Below are positions 13,454-26,000 of a stretch of DNA of 64,000 nucleotides, one piece after another. The notes beneath the pieces were generated by a model. The model ran no database searches and had not been told where the DNA came from. It saw nothing but the letters and a program-made list of their open reading frames with translations. The translations under genes were made by a program, and so were the position numbers. Position 1 is the stretch's first letter. Every line of letters begins with the position of its first letter. Source of the stretch: Varroa destructor (taxonomy: Eukaryota; Arthropoda; Arachnida; Mesostigmata; Varroidae); assembly GCF_002443255.2 (NCBI RefSeq), contig NW_019211457.1, positions 38,911,126-38,975,125 of the forward strand, read 5' to 3'.

Positions 13454-14349
13454 ATACTTGTCACCATCTTAAAGACCATAAACACCACATAGCGAACCGC
13501 AGGCATTGCATCGATATAAATATCGCGATATGCTTATTACCATATATATACATGTCTCAGTACGGATATGTCAATGTATTCAATCAGCCTCAACCCCCAC
13601 AGCAGCAGCGTCCTTCTGGTTGTCGATTGGTAGCGGCTGAAACAACGGTGTATAGCGAAGTGCAGTGCGGGTGTGTGTGTGAGTGTTCCCTCATGCGCTG
13701 CATCTCGTGAGCTATATGAATGTGTCCTGCTGCGTTACCTTCATCAACCTCAGATATCGAATCTTCTTTGTTCGATTCATGGAGGTGTTCGGTTGCAGAG
13801 CCTTCCCGTCCCTCGAATTTCGTCTGCTCTTACGGAATCTTTGGCACCTTTGTTCATTTCGATCTGCGGTTCAATGCGATGCATTCTTCTTCCTGCACGA
13901 CGAGACAGCTCGCTCGATTGTGGTCTATGAGTGGACTACTACTCTCACCTTTATCATGCAAATTTGAGCAAGTCATTTGGGCAGGACAGTTGGCGGCGTG
14001 TTGCATGATGTCCTTTTGACGCAGATAGAAGGTGACTGGAAGTGGTAGCCTCAGCCTAAACAGATAGAGGGAGATAGGGAGAGAGAGAGAGACCAAGGGG
14101 AGAAAACGGCTATGTACAGACACGAAGTCATCGAACGATATTCAAGTAGGGCTATCGACGACAATATATCGCTACCGAGATAGATGGATTCCGGAGCGGG
14201 CGACAGCCAGAAAAATTTTTAGGCTTAAGGATTTACGATGAAAGCTACATAGTAGCATTGCTTAAAATCCCATTAATTAATCAATTAAGCAACTTACGCA
14301 AACGCAAATAACTTTGTTAATCAGCAATTTATTGATATATTTACATGGG

Positions 14350-14367
14350 GTGTGTGTGTGTGTGTGT
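14350..14367 (+). repeat. (GT)n microsatellite
   Basis: Nine GT units after an ATGGG run. Confidence 0.9.
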
Positions 14368-16449
14368 AGTAAAGTGTATTGCAAATAATATCCCGTTTCG
14401 AAGGTGGTTTGTAGCTCCCTTTACAGAAAAATCTCGTTCTTAATTTAGCCCATGACTACTTAAAGGTTTTGCTGAATTTTATTGTGGGTTTACGACGGAA
14501 CCAGATAAACACCTTACGACATGCTTATTGCAGCTTACCAGTACCTATAAGCCAGTCAAAGGCACTCAAAGCGAGTGTGTTAACCTATTGCTAAATTCTT
14601 TATCTAGTTTATAGTGTTAAAGGCGTTACCTACAATCGCTTCGAAAATTATACGAAATAGAGTGTTGTATATTTTTCAAAATGTCCAGGTTAAAATAAAC
14701 ATATTTAATAATGAACCAGTCAGTATCAGTTTAGTTCATCGGCTTGAATCGTGGTTCGAAGGTAGCCGTAAACCTGTTCAAAATGCACCTGGGGGTATAG
14801 TTAGCTGGGGTAGCGCCGGCTTCAAAGACGACTGGTTGTTGATTGTTGCTGCTAAAACTTCCCATGTCGTCCAGACCTAATTAACAATACGTCCCTGCGA
14901 AGCGGTGCGTGTCAAAGACAGTAGCAATATCGCGATCGCTAGCAGCAATGTGCTTAGGACAAGTCCGTCGTCGCCTTCTCATCGAATCTGGGACACTTTG
15001 CATGTTTCCATGCGCGCTCACGCTCTCTTGTTGATACAGAGATTATTTAATTTTAATAACTCAATAATAATTAATTTAGGCCGTAGGGTCGACACGTCAC
15101 GGAGGAAGTGGTTCTCTGGACGCAGCAAGAATTGTTAGAGGAGACTGGTTACATAGCCAGGTTAGTGACAGACGCTCAAGGAGGCCGAATGCAAACATGG
15201 CTGGAGCTATTCTCGCTTTAAAGCTTGGGATCCCCTTGCGGCGGCTGAGGGACCTATTGGGGGGATGGGAACACTGTTGGCATGGGACAACAGCGTGAAA
15301 TTCCCCTACACGGCCGCTGTTATCCGCCACACATTTTCCTTAGCTTCAAGTACCGTAGTGATGTTCACCGTCAGAAAGCCTTGCAAGCGAAGCGTATTGG
15401 ATGAAAGCATTTTATGTAGACGATCCCGGACCGCTTGGACTCGGTCTCTGTTGGCGGAAAATGAACATCTTATTTGCAGCTCTTACAGGTAGAAGGCGAA
15501 TGAACGAGATAGCAAATCATGAATTTAGAGTGAGGAAAGGAACGGATTGCAGAGACAGGACCCAAAGCTTTCAGAGCTGATTGCAGGTAGTCGCCCACCA
15601 ACGCCCTGCTAAGGAGCATCGTCGACTACTGAAATAGTAAGGGTACGTGATCCTGATTTGAAGAGAAAAGGGCGAACCAGACCCGACGCCATGCAACAGC
15701 GTTCAAGTTCACTGGTGACTGTTTGTGTTAATTTGGGGATATGCTGTTTTAACCAATGGACCGATGAATACTTAGTGCTTTCCGAGTGATGCGAATACTG
15801 ACTTTTAACGATGTGATAGTAGCCTTTGTATTTAGGAATGGACATATTGACTTTATTATTTTGGGCGTATTTGCTTCTATGACAGAGGCGTTGTTTTCGA
15901 TCCGTAGCTTTCGTCAGTCCTTATGATGTATACGTAGATATGCCGTAAAAACAACTAAACGAACTGATTGTAATATTAATGTTATATTTTCTTCGGAAAA
16001 GGCAGAGAAACCTGCGCAAGTTTATGTCAAAATTAAATCAGTGTGCCGGAATATAGAACAGGTGTTTATGGCAATGTGTTTTATTGTTTAGCAATAATCT
16101 AACTAAGATTTTAAAAAACCAGTGAGCAAAGTGATTACTTGACACTTTGTATACGACCAATGTTTCAGGGTTAAGGAAATTGCCGGAAGTCGAAATCAAA
16201 TTATCCGGTGTAATAAAGCGCACACAAAAAAATTCGCAGTTAAAACATTCGCGGTGTGATAAGCTATTTGACCCGATTATTTTCTATCACAAGTTGTATA
16301 AATATAAGGACTGGAAAAAGTTCCTGGAACTAATGCTTCCGCATAAAAAAAGTTCACATCAAAAAGTAAACTATTTGATTAATAGCTTGTCAAAATTGCG
16401 ATGGCCTTAGATCGCTACGTACTTCAGCGCAAGATTTACCTTCATCATG

Positions 16450-16467
16450 TATATATATATATATATA
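16450..16467 (+). repeat. (TA)n microsatellite
   Basis: About nine TA units. A shorter similar run lies at about 16620-16634. Confidence 0.9.
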
Positions 16468-19400
16468 GTGCATGTAACGAACTGTTTGTATGTTTGTGCG
16501 ATATCTTTTGGACTGTAATGAATGGCATCATTATATTTCTAAGTAAGTATCCGTCTTAACATCTTGGTCAGTAGATAAAAACTTCTGGCACAGTTAAAAG
16601 GCAACTTATGCTTCGTTGAAATATATATATATATGGTCATATTTACACACAAGATGGTAGTTTCGATGACGCTGACACACAAATCTGTATTGAATGCAGA
16701 CAGATTCGACAACGGTGTCGATTCCAGGCCTAAACCGCTTAAAAGGCATGCTCAAAATTTTTTTAAATAACTTTTTATTAGTAGCAGTGAGTGGAGCTGC
16801 ATTGACATACGAAGATTCGATGAAGTCTCACTAGAAGACGTTTGACACAAAAAAATCACGGATTCAGTTCTAATAGTAGGCTAAATTTGGTTCGAAAGGC
16901 CAAAAAATCCTAAGAATCTGAAGTGGTGCCAAAGGTCTCACGAAGACTAATTTGAATAACTCAGTTCGTGATAGATACTTTCGTTTTCAAAAGAAATTGC
17001 TAAAACTCTGGAATTATCAAGATTGTTTGAGCCTCTTTAATCGATTTCCTATCATAAATGTTCAGCGTTGTCTCTTCGAAGTCTTCTTCTAATTTTTCGG
17101 GAGACGTGTGGACACGTACGGCGAGAATTTTAAGCAACCAAACAAGTCTATCTGAGTCGTGGTTAGTTTAACTTTGTAAATAAGTTTTTTATGCTTCACG
17201 CTTGGTACGTTACATGGCCGCAGAAGGTCCGTTCAGTTTAGACATACCCAACGATAGTTATTCATCGATCATCCTACGCCAACGGACCTCAAGTCCCCTC
17301 TGTATTTTCCTTCTATTTGAAATTAGCTGTGGTGAAATACGGCGGCTTTAAATAGATACATTTATGAGAATGACAGATAGCGCCCGAAAATTTCTTCAAT
17401 TCAAATAGTCCAAAAGAGAAAAGTCGACGTTTTCCTGCTTTCCATGCATTTACCCTCACCATTGCGTTTGAGCTTGCTTCTTTTAAAGATAGCTATCGTT
17501 TGCCATGTAACTCCGCCTGTCTTGACACTCCCTGCCCTTAACCTTTGGAGGACCCCGTTCTTCACCGGTCAAGAGGTCTACACCACCTCTCTTCGCAGTG
17601 GTGTGGCTGGTGTTACTGCCTCTACAATCGATAGTAATTATTTGCCGCTCAACCGTGCAATCGGTCGAACTCCTCTCTCCTTCTCTTCCTGTGAGCGTCT
17701 GCCGGACTGCCCCTTCTCGGCAGGCTGAAGCGTAATGCCCCGCTGTTTAAGTCTCTGGCCGGTACACCAGCCCAGAGTGAGCTTCGATATCACTGGGGCA
17801 ATAGAGGAAAAGCGGGAAAAAGGGCGAGTATAGCAGAAGAACCTGCAAAGCCCTCAAACCGACTAGTAGCCGATGTCCTATTGTTCTTCTAACTCAGGCT
17901 CGAGAAGACATCCATACCACCTCTTGTACAACGTAGATCCAATGGCAGGTGGAATTCTCAGCACTAGTGGCCACCCCAACAATCAGGAATGGAAAATCAA
18001 CAACTTTGAGTAAAGGTTTTTAAAAAACTAACGGTCATTTTGGCCATTAATAGTATGCTTAATCACGGATACCTGAAGCAGCCTTAAAAAGCGCTAGCCA
18101 AAATTAAATCATTGTTGTTGTATACGTCAGCTTTTTTCGTTTGGCCAATTATAAGCCTATATAAAAATAGCGTGGTGAAGGATTAAATTAGGAAAAGCTG
18201 TATGGAATACTTCTGAGCAAAGTTTGTGTATCTACAGTATCGAACAAAGTTCAAACATATGGTTTCCACACAAATAGTCTACGCCTGCACTGGAAGGACC
18301 TCACAATGGGGTGACGATTGGAAGCAAGGCTGGTGGGGGGTCATCAGGCCGTCATGCAGGTTCTCATGCCATCCGTGATAATCCCGCAATCCTGCAGTCT
18401 GTCTCGTTAGTTAGCAGAAATGCTCGTTATTAGTAACCCGTAGGTACTCGGAGATGAAAAGGATCTGCAAAGCGACACCAAAGTAAAACTTCGCCTACTG
18501 CTTACTAAAGTAACACCCTTCAATAGGCATAGGCCAACTCTAGGTAAATGGTCAGGCGATTAGGTTCTCTGACAATCTTGCGATATCTTCCGCTATTTGC
18601 CTATCTAAATCATCCCCGGAGTAACGATCCCAACTTGAACCTACTTGTGAGCCGTCAACCTGAGTGTGGATGGATTTGCCCCATATTGTTTACATCGTAC
18701 AGTAAGAAATGTTTGCCCCTTGTGCGGTCTCATGATATCTAGTTGAATGGATTGATGACGTTGAGGTGAATATCGATGGCCAGACTAATCACATCGTTTG
18801 CATCAATAGCTATCTCCAGGCGGTGTCTATGCGGATACAACCATAATCCTCGTTATCATTCTAACTGCCATTCAATCTTTCTATGCACCATATTCAATCA
18901 ATAACTTTTTTCAAGCTGAATGTACACATATAGTTAATTTTCTCCATTTAACGTTATACTTGTTTTTAACCTTAATTGTTCACATTATTTTTCCAATGCT
19001 CGGATTATGCTGCGTTGGATTTTACCTCATCGAAGGCTTCGGCAACAGCTGTTATCTTACTTCTGGATTGGGCTTGCCGACATGTTTGGCGGAATGTTCC
19101 GAAATGTTCCTCTATAGATAGCTATCAAACCCATTTGACTCAACCATACCACTTCTATGCTACTTTTTTCAATCATTTCATAAACTAACTTGCTGCTGAT
19201 GTCTGTAAGATTGCATTTTACTGATAATAACTGTGTGTAATCACAAACAAACATCGCTACGATATGCATCTGGTGTGAAGGACAACTACTTGTGAACAAA
19301 AACTATTTATAAAATCACAACGATTACCTTCTCCTTCATTTATAATACAATGTTTCTAGTTTGTTTTACTTTTCTCAGCACATCACTTATATTAGGGTAT

Positions 19401-20538
19401 CAAGATAAAATTTTTTTGTACCAAACCTAGTTACTGTCCACTGTATTGGCAGCATTTTTGACGTCAATGTTACGTTAGGTCGACAACAAAACCTGCTGTC
19501 AAGGCAACCTGTCAGCGAATCGTGGGAGACTGAACTCCCAGAAATCGAGAAGAGAGAGTTAGGGAAAAGAGCAAGTTTGTGACGCAAATGCCCATCAAGG
19601 GAACGGACCACCGAGCCTTTGCCGACCTTACTGTCAAACGAACCTCTCTTCGCTTTCGGTGGTTTTTCTCAGACCTCAGCTCTATCCCTAGCCCCCGACC
19701 CCATCCTTTGCCGCAGCGGCTGCCGCTTCCACCGCAGGCGCAGTCGCTAGCGTCAGCCACGTCGAATTCTCGTCGCTTTTTTCGGTCGTCGGTTTCTTGC
19801 TCTCGTTCTTCATTTCATTGAATTGGGGCGAACGTGACCTCCCCAGCTGAAACCCTGGCCTCCTGCGCTGCTTCTCGACTCCCTCCCCGTCTGAACGCCA
19901 CGCCATTTCCCCAAGCAGTAGCATCGTTGGGCACTACGAACGGTATCACAACGGCCTGAGTATCGTTGCTGATGCGCGCCTGGGCACACTGAGCAGGCGG
20001 ACAGGGGTTGTCCTTAAAGTCGTGTGGCGACGGTGGTGGCGGCGGCGGTGCAGCCAAATTTGAAAAATGGCGTCCACCCCATGAGACGCTCGGCAGCTAG
20101 AGAGCCTGTACGTTGCGCTGTGGCTATCTGGAGTTTGCTAGCAGCCTAGGAAGGGCGCAAACCAGCAACACTTGGGCGTCGACAATATCCAAAGTCGTAA
20201 CGGAACCACCTCTTCTGGACGTTGACTAACTGATATAGAGGGTGCAGCGACTGGCGTTGTTGGCATATAATGTAAAAACTATAGAATCGTTTCAGGTCGA
20301 AGCTATTGGCATAGATTACTGATGAAAAACAGACCATCAAACGATGAAGCATGGTACCATATTCAGGTCTGGAGAAGTATTCCGCAACACAAGGTAGTAA
20401 GCCATCGAAAACGTTGTTTAAAAATGGCGCCACAACTCAACTGCTCAGTGCTAAAAATAATGCTGTATTATTCTTCAACATCTTAATATACTAACAGAAA
20501 GATACGAAACCATATGATAACGGAACGCGTCGACTTGT

Positions 20539-20566
20539 GCTAAGTTTTTTTTTTTCACAACTTAGC
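20539..20566. repeat. Short hairpin with T-rich loop
   Basis: Eight-base arms (gctaagtt and aacttagc) flank a loop that is mostly T. Confidence 0.55.
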
Positions 20567-21377
20567 GTAGAACCGATTCTTCTCAGGTATGCCGCTCTCA
20601 CAACGGTGTTTTCCGGTCAAATCAAACTTAAAAAAAACCTTTAGGACGGTTAAAGTTGTTTTTGAAGTGGCCGTATGTGTGTGAACACGTGTAGTTGATG
20701 CAGAGGAGTTTTCACTCAACTAAGACTACAGAATATAGGTTCGAATAGCCTCCGAACAGCGAATAGCCTGCATAAGTTCTGCTTGCATCTAGATGTAAGC
20801 CATTGCTTTACGGATAGCTATAATTGTCAGACTTCTCAAGATCTACAGATCCGTAGACTTACGTCAATTTCCTATTATCATGCCACTTTCATCTACTTTT
20901 AACCTGGGCTACAATTGTTTATCGCGCTAGAAACGGGTCTTGGGACAACCAACGACGTTAAAGTTTACCGATCAAATGAGTAAATATTGGTACAGCTTTA
21001 TATGTGCGATTCCGCGACCCGCCTATTAAAGAGGTTGGGGCAAAATATTACCGAACGATTCTTTCGTGAGTTCAATCCTTCTAGCCACTTCGAATACGTC
21101 CGGCAGCCTCGATGTACGCGTATGTTTAATAACCGGACAATGTATGCGCCATTTATCACAGTAATATGAGTTTTCTTGTATAGTTGTCCATTATCGATGT
21201 TTTCCTTATCTCTATTGTTACAGCTTTCGATAGGTGCGAAAAGGTCACGGTTCAGGTCCTAGCCGTTACGTCTAAGCAATTGCGGTGGGTAAACATTTAA
21301 CGATAATGTCGTATTGAACAGCTCCTGATTCAACTTAGCCATATAATCTAGTTTATAATTGTCCAGTCCAGGAATCT

Positions 21378-21400
21378 GCTATGAAACCTGATTTCATAGC
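21378..21400. repeat. Short perfect hairpin
   Basis: Nine-base arms (gctatgaaa and tttcatagc) around a five-base loop. No adjacent gene is recognised. Confidence 0.65.
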
Positions 21401-22013
21401 TTTAATGGATATCACATGTAGAAACTAGACGATATTGACTAAATACAAAACAATATGGATCTGGCTTTCAGGAGAGTCAATTCAGAACTGTTGACAATAT
21501 AACCGGGAAATTGCGAAGACATCGCCGATGGGGTTACGGTAGCGGATATATATCATATTTTTAATTTCAAGCTCCTTGAGAAGCTACTTATGCTTTTTTA
21601 CAAAATATTGTTACCAATAATCGAAACACAATATGCCATTTAACGAAATCACTATCATTGGTGTTCCTTCGACACGTTTCGCAAGTAAAAACCTATGTAG
21701 AAACCAGACTCTTTTATAGGGTTATTTTTTTAGTAGCTTGCAACGGAGCTTAAAACTGTTGGCTGAAACAACTAACCCTTTTGGTAGAAACGAAAGTTAC
21801 TGTAGTGTTGAGTTAGCGTATTTATGAAACATTTATATCGTGTGACAGAAAAGTCATTTACGGAAGTGTCGCCTCGTATAGAGCAACCCATCAGTGGCTC
21901 TGCTTCTTCTCTGTATGCTTTGATCAAACCTATCGTCCCATTTGTTGGCTTCTACTTTGTTACCTTACAATTACGAGTTTTTATACTCCTTTACACAGCG
22001 CTAGATAAAGCAG

Positions 22014-22060
22014 TTAGGTTAGGTTAGGTTAGGTTAGGTTAGGTTAGGTTAGGTTAGGTT
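22014..22060 (+). repeat. Interstitial telomere-type repeat, (TTAGG)9
   Basis: Nine perfect head-to-tail TTAGG units plus TT. TTAGG is the common telomere repeat of insects and many other arthropods. It lies inside unique sequence with no subtelomeric features visible on either side, so it is an interstitial copy rather than a chromosome end. Confidence 0.95.
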
Positions 22061-23060
22061 TGAAGCCTGCAAGGGACCATTCGCAGTCGAGCGATGCCAA
22101 GAGACTCTGTTCAACAAGAGGCCAAAGCTGTAAACAATCGAACAGTAGTCCGCGTAAGAACGGCGACGCTTCCACAGAGATTTTACGTCGCTATTGTTGT
22201 TGTTGTTAATGTTGTGTTTCGCTGCACTCTCCTTTGCGACGTTTGTTGTTTTCAGATTGAAGAGTTTGAATTCGCCTCGGTGGTGCTGAATACGAAATCA
22301 GTGCGAGCGCGAGTCAGCGCAAGTGAGAGTGCTGCTGCCTAAAGCTGTAGCAACTTTTGAGGTTGCTGGTGCTTCCGAGAATGACGCCGGGCGGCGACGG
22401 TCTGCCGTCGCCGAAGCGTTTTCCTCTCATGAAAAGCGCAACGGTGCTGCAAGAGCTAGAAAGGGAGACTCGCCGCTTACCGGTTGCCCCCACTAAATAT
22501 ATTAGCCCCGCAAGCACCCTGTCACTCGTCGGTCTAAATCCCCCAAATTTGAGATCATGCCTGCTGCGTTCCGGAGCACGTTGGCATTCGCGACGGTGGC
22601 AGTCGAGTACAGCCGACGACCAGCACTCTCGCGGGAAACCGTTGCTAGACGGGAGCGCTGCCACGGCTGAGGAAGCTGGGAATGCGGACAACGGGGGTAC
22701 TAAGGTGAAGCGTAGGGAGTGCGAGTCCGAGGCAAGGGAGCGGGCGAATCCAAAATCGCGGCAGCAGCAGCAATCGTACCACTATCGCCGCCGCTACTGC
22801 CACTTTAAAAAAGAAGGCCGAAAAAGTCGTTTACATGTCGAGAGTGCGCACGAAAAAGACCCAGCAGATTGACGGTCAGATAAACGAGACCAACGTGGGG
22901 GGACGGGTGAGAAACTCGACGGCTGTCGTTTCAGCTGCCCCGACCATTGGCCCCGAAATCTCCAGCCACTTCCACAAACGTTCCTGCAGCCACGTCTTGT
23001 TACTCCGGAACGTTTGTTGCATTTATCCAGCCTTCTCGTCGTCTAGCTTAGCCAACTGAA
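22061..23060. other. G+C-rich, CpG-containing island next to the TTAGG block
   Basis: The composition rises sharply after the TTAGG repeat. A plus frame of 171 codons (22357-22872) and an overlapping minus frame (22314-22691) are open, as expected in G+C-rich DNA. A GTGAGA sequence near 22907 would serve as a 5' splice donor. This could be a promoter or first exon of an unrecognised transcript; no homology is recognised. Confidence 0.35.
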
Positions 23061-26000
23061 TACAAGCAGAAATTCAAAGCTAAGCGGCACTTGATACGTT
23101 ATTCTCGATGTTAGGTGAAATCAATTAGTACTGTTATTGTAGCTTGCTTTTGAAAAAACAAAGTACCTATAATTATTAAAAATTCGTAACTTACTATATA
23201 ATTAAATTTTTAGGGTTTAACGTCCGATATTGGCGCTAAGCATTGCTTAAGGAGGCTGCTGGTTTTCAGCGCGCAGGGATGTATGCTTACACTCAGTTTC
23301 AACGCCACCATTAAGCGCCCCTAAGCTTAATGGGTAAACAAACGTGTTACCGCGGTACCGTTACAAAGGCTTTATTTGTCATCGTAATTTACCTTTAATG
23401 TTACCGCTGCTTTAGTGTATGTACAAATGTCGTTATTATTTCAGAATAATAACTGCCGGAAACAGTGCAGTGCTAGTCTTCATTAGAATCAATCATCGTT
23501 AGCAGCGACAGCATACATAGTAAACACTGCTCTGTTATATTCACCAGTGAACTAGTGGTGATTGAAAGAAAGCTTTCAGAAAAAAGATTCACAACCGATT
23601 ACGCTTCAGGTGGGTCACCCGGGTCGGCCGAGGCATACGGCCTATCGTACTGTGGCCGGTCGAACTCGTACGTTGTTCCCATCGTCATATCTATCACGGA
23701 ACCAGTAGAATAAGTTGAATGATGCATCGATCTCATTATTGCAGACTGCTACCATCTTTTTCCTTCGCTTCGATTATGAAGTATCGAATTCCCCTTCTCC
23801 GGGATGTCTATGCTCTGCAACCGCTTGCACGCGAAAGCGAGGAGAGATTAACGGCGTTCTGCAGTCGGCCAGGACTAGCCATCCGACGGGCCGAAGGACG
23901 CACAGACGGGCAAGCGTACCGATAGGGGCCAGCAGCAGGAAAAAACACGATCACGTGGATTTCTGTAAGCGCAAGACGAAATTCATTATATCGCTGTTTG
24001 CCGTTGGCAGCAGCAGGACCAACGGCTCGACCCATCTGAATTTCTAGAAAGGTTGTCCCAATCCTTTCTTAATAGCAGAGCGCAAGGAGATCGTGCTGCG
24101 GGTATTCCTGCAATTGCCAGGGGCCAACGACATAATTTTAATCACCGGTTGCGTGTAGGTCCTGTGCATATGTGTGTGAATCGGGCTAGTTCATGCCATC
24201 CTTTGAGCACTATGCATACGTTACACATTCCATATTTCCGTGCTTCTCAATTTGCCTTGTTTAACCCACTCTTCTGTTGTGTTTAGAGGGCAGAACATCT
24301 TTAGGGGGTAAGAGGCGAGGGGTACGAGGGGCTTAGCGCAGCTTACAGGACTGTGAAGGCCGGTCTGCGGGAAGGATCGAAGCTCCTGCGGAGTAGCAAC
24401 TCGTTCGACTTACGAGAGGAGCAGGATGGATGCAGGCTAAACGGCAATCGATTTCGATTTGTTCTTCTGCCCGCTACTAGCGGCGCAAATTCGAAGGGAA
24501 GGATCCCATTTGAAAAAAAGTAAGCAAAAAAGGGACGAAGCGTCGCGATAACGTGTACACCCTGCAGGCGGACCCGCACTACCAATGTTTCGTCATATTT
24601 CGCTAAAAATATTAACGAAAATTCTCGCTTTTCTTTTGTTATCATGAAAACATCAGCAGCAGCAGGATCATTGTGACCATCGTAGTGCCCATCCCGCCAG
24701 TCGTTTCGATCTTTTTGCCAGGTTTCCTTTTGCCCAAGACAACCAATAGCGATGGTTTCAATTACTTCAAACAATTACCCATAAAGGAACAAAGTTACGC
24801 CATATTCCAGCAGGAAGAGCTTAATTAAACTCTTGTGGACTCACCCGGGTGCAGAAGGCGACACCTGAGAACACCCTCAATCCAACCCTAAGAGCATATG
24901 CAATAAACGTGTTTCTATTGATCGCTATCCATTCTACGTAAAAGTCAGCGGTAAAAGAAGGCTTACACAAAGCCTGTTCAGTGCGTCATGTCAGCGCCTT
25001 TTCAGTATACATATACCTTGTGTTTGTCCTGTATTACCATGCAAATGTGTTACACCGTCCCTAGACGTGTGGGTAATCTGACCGACTGATCAAATCGTTT
25101 GTTTCCGCTCACTCCACAAAATGGGTGGTCGTATTAACCCACTCGCATATCGTATAATATAGCGTTACAGAAGATCAATACACTATCACATAGCCATGGA
25201 TGTTTCCAAATACACGAATGCGTCTCAATCGCTGTTTCGAGATGACCCATGTCCTGCATGCAGGGTTTTGGCCTCCCTTGAGTTGAGTTGGCGGACGATC
25301 TCTGCGCGACAGGGACGCCACCGACTCGATTTCTTCTTGAGGGTGAAAGCACTATGGAATTGCAGGCCCAGTCATCGCTTGAGCCATTTCACGCCTCATC
25401 GGCCAGCGTCACAGGCATGCTAAAGGGGCGTATGTTTTTATTTATTTGCATAACATCGCCGCTAACATCAAACATTGCTGTCCCTAGGGCACACGATGCG
25501 CATAACGCCTGATCTGCCATTCCCTGAAAAAGACACAGCGGAATATCAAACACAAATACTCAAATGCTAAAAAAGAATTGAGCGAAAGCGTGCGCGTTCG
25601 CTCGGTTAATATCTCCTTTCTACTAGAATGATGCATGCCCGATTGAGAAAAGCGTTAAGGCGGGCTTAACGCCAGCGACGTGAGATGATGCTGTGCCGTA
25701 GTGCGGCAGTGTTAACTTTTAAGTGAAGTCATCATTTGGTCTTGAATGCATCGCGCGAACTTCTAATTTGATGATGTTCTAACTTGTCCAACCACATAAA
25801 CGTATGTACACGTTCTGAGAAACTGTTGTAATTTCACAGAGATATTCATTTTTCAGCAAGTACCCTGTACAAACTCATAGTAGAAATCTAATTTTTCTTC
25901 ATATATATTGGCTGATCGCTTGCCGATCTGGTTACTGGCGGCTATAAGCGTTTAGTCATTCCCTATTATACTATATATATATGTGGCAAAGGTAATTTGT

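Larger units (their letters stand above)
12761..22013. other. Non-coding stretch; no gene recognised
   Basis: Contains poly-C (13440-13453), a GAGA-type purine tract (about 14062-14092), GT and TA repeats, and a G+C-richer island at about 19500-20100 with overlapping frames of 74-82 codons on both strands. I recognise no protein domain. The hairpins at 20539 and 21378 lie here. Confidence 0.6.

Noticed and set aside
22357..22872. Plus-strand 171-codon open frame
   Set aside because: Low-complexity Arg/Ser-rich translation in a G+C-rich island; no homology recognised, so it is described only as an island.
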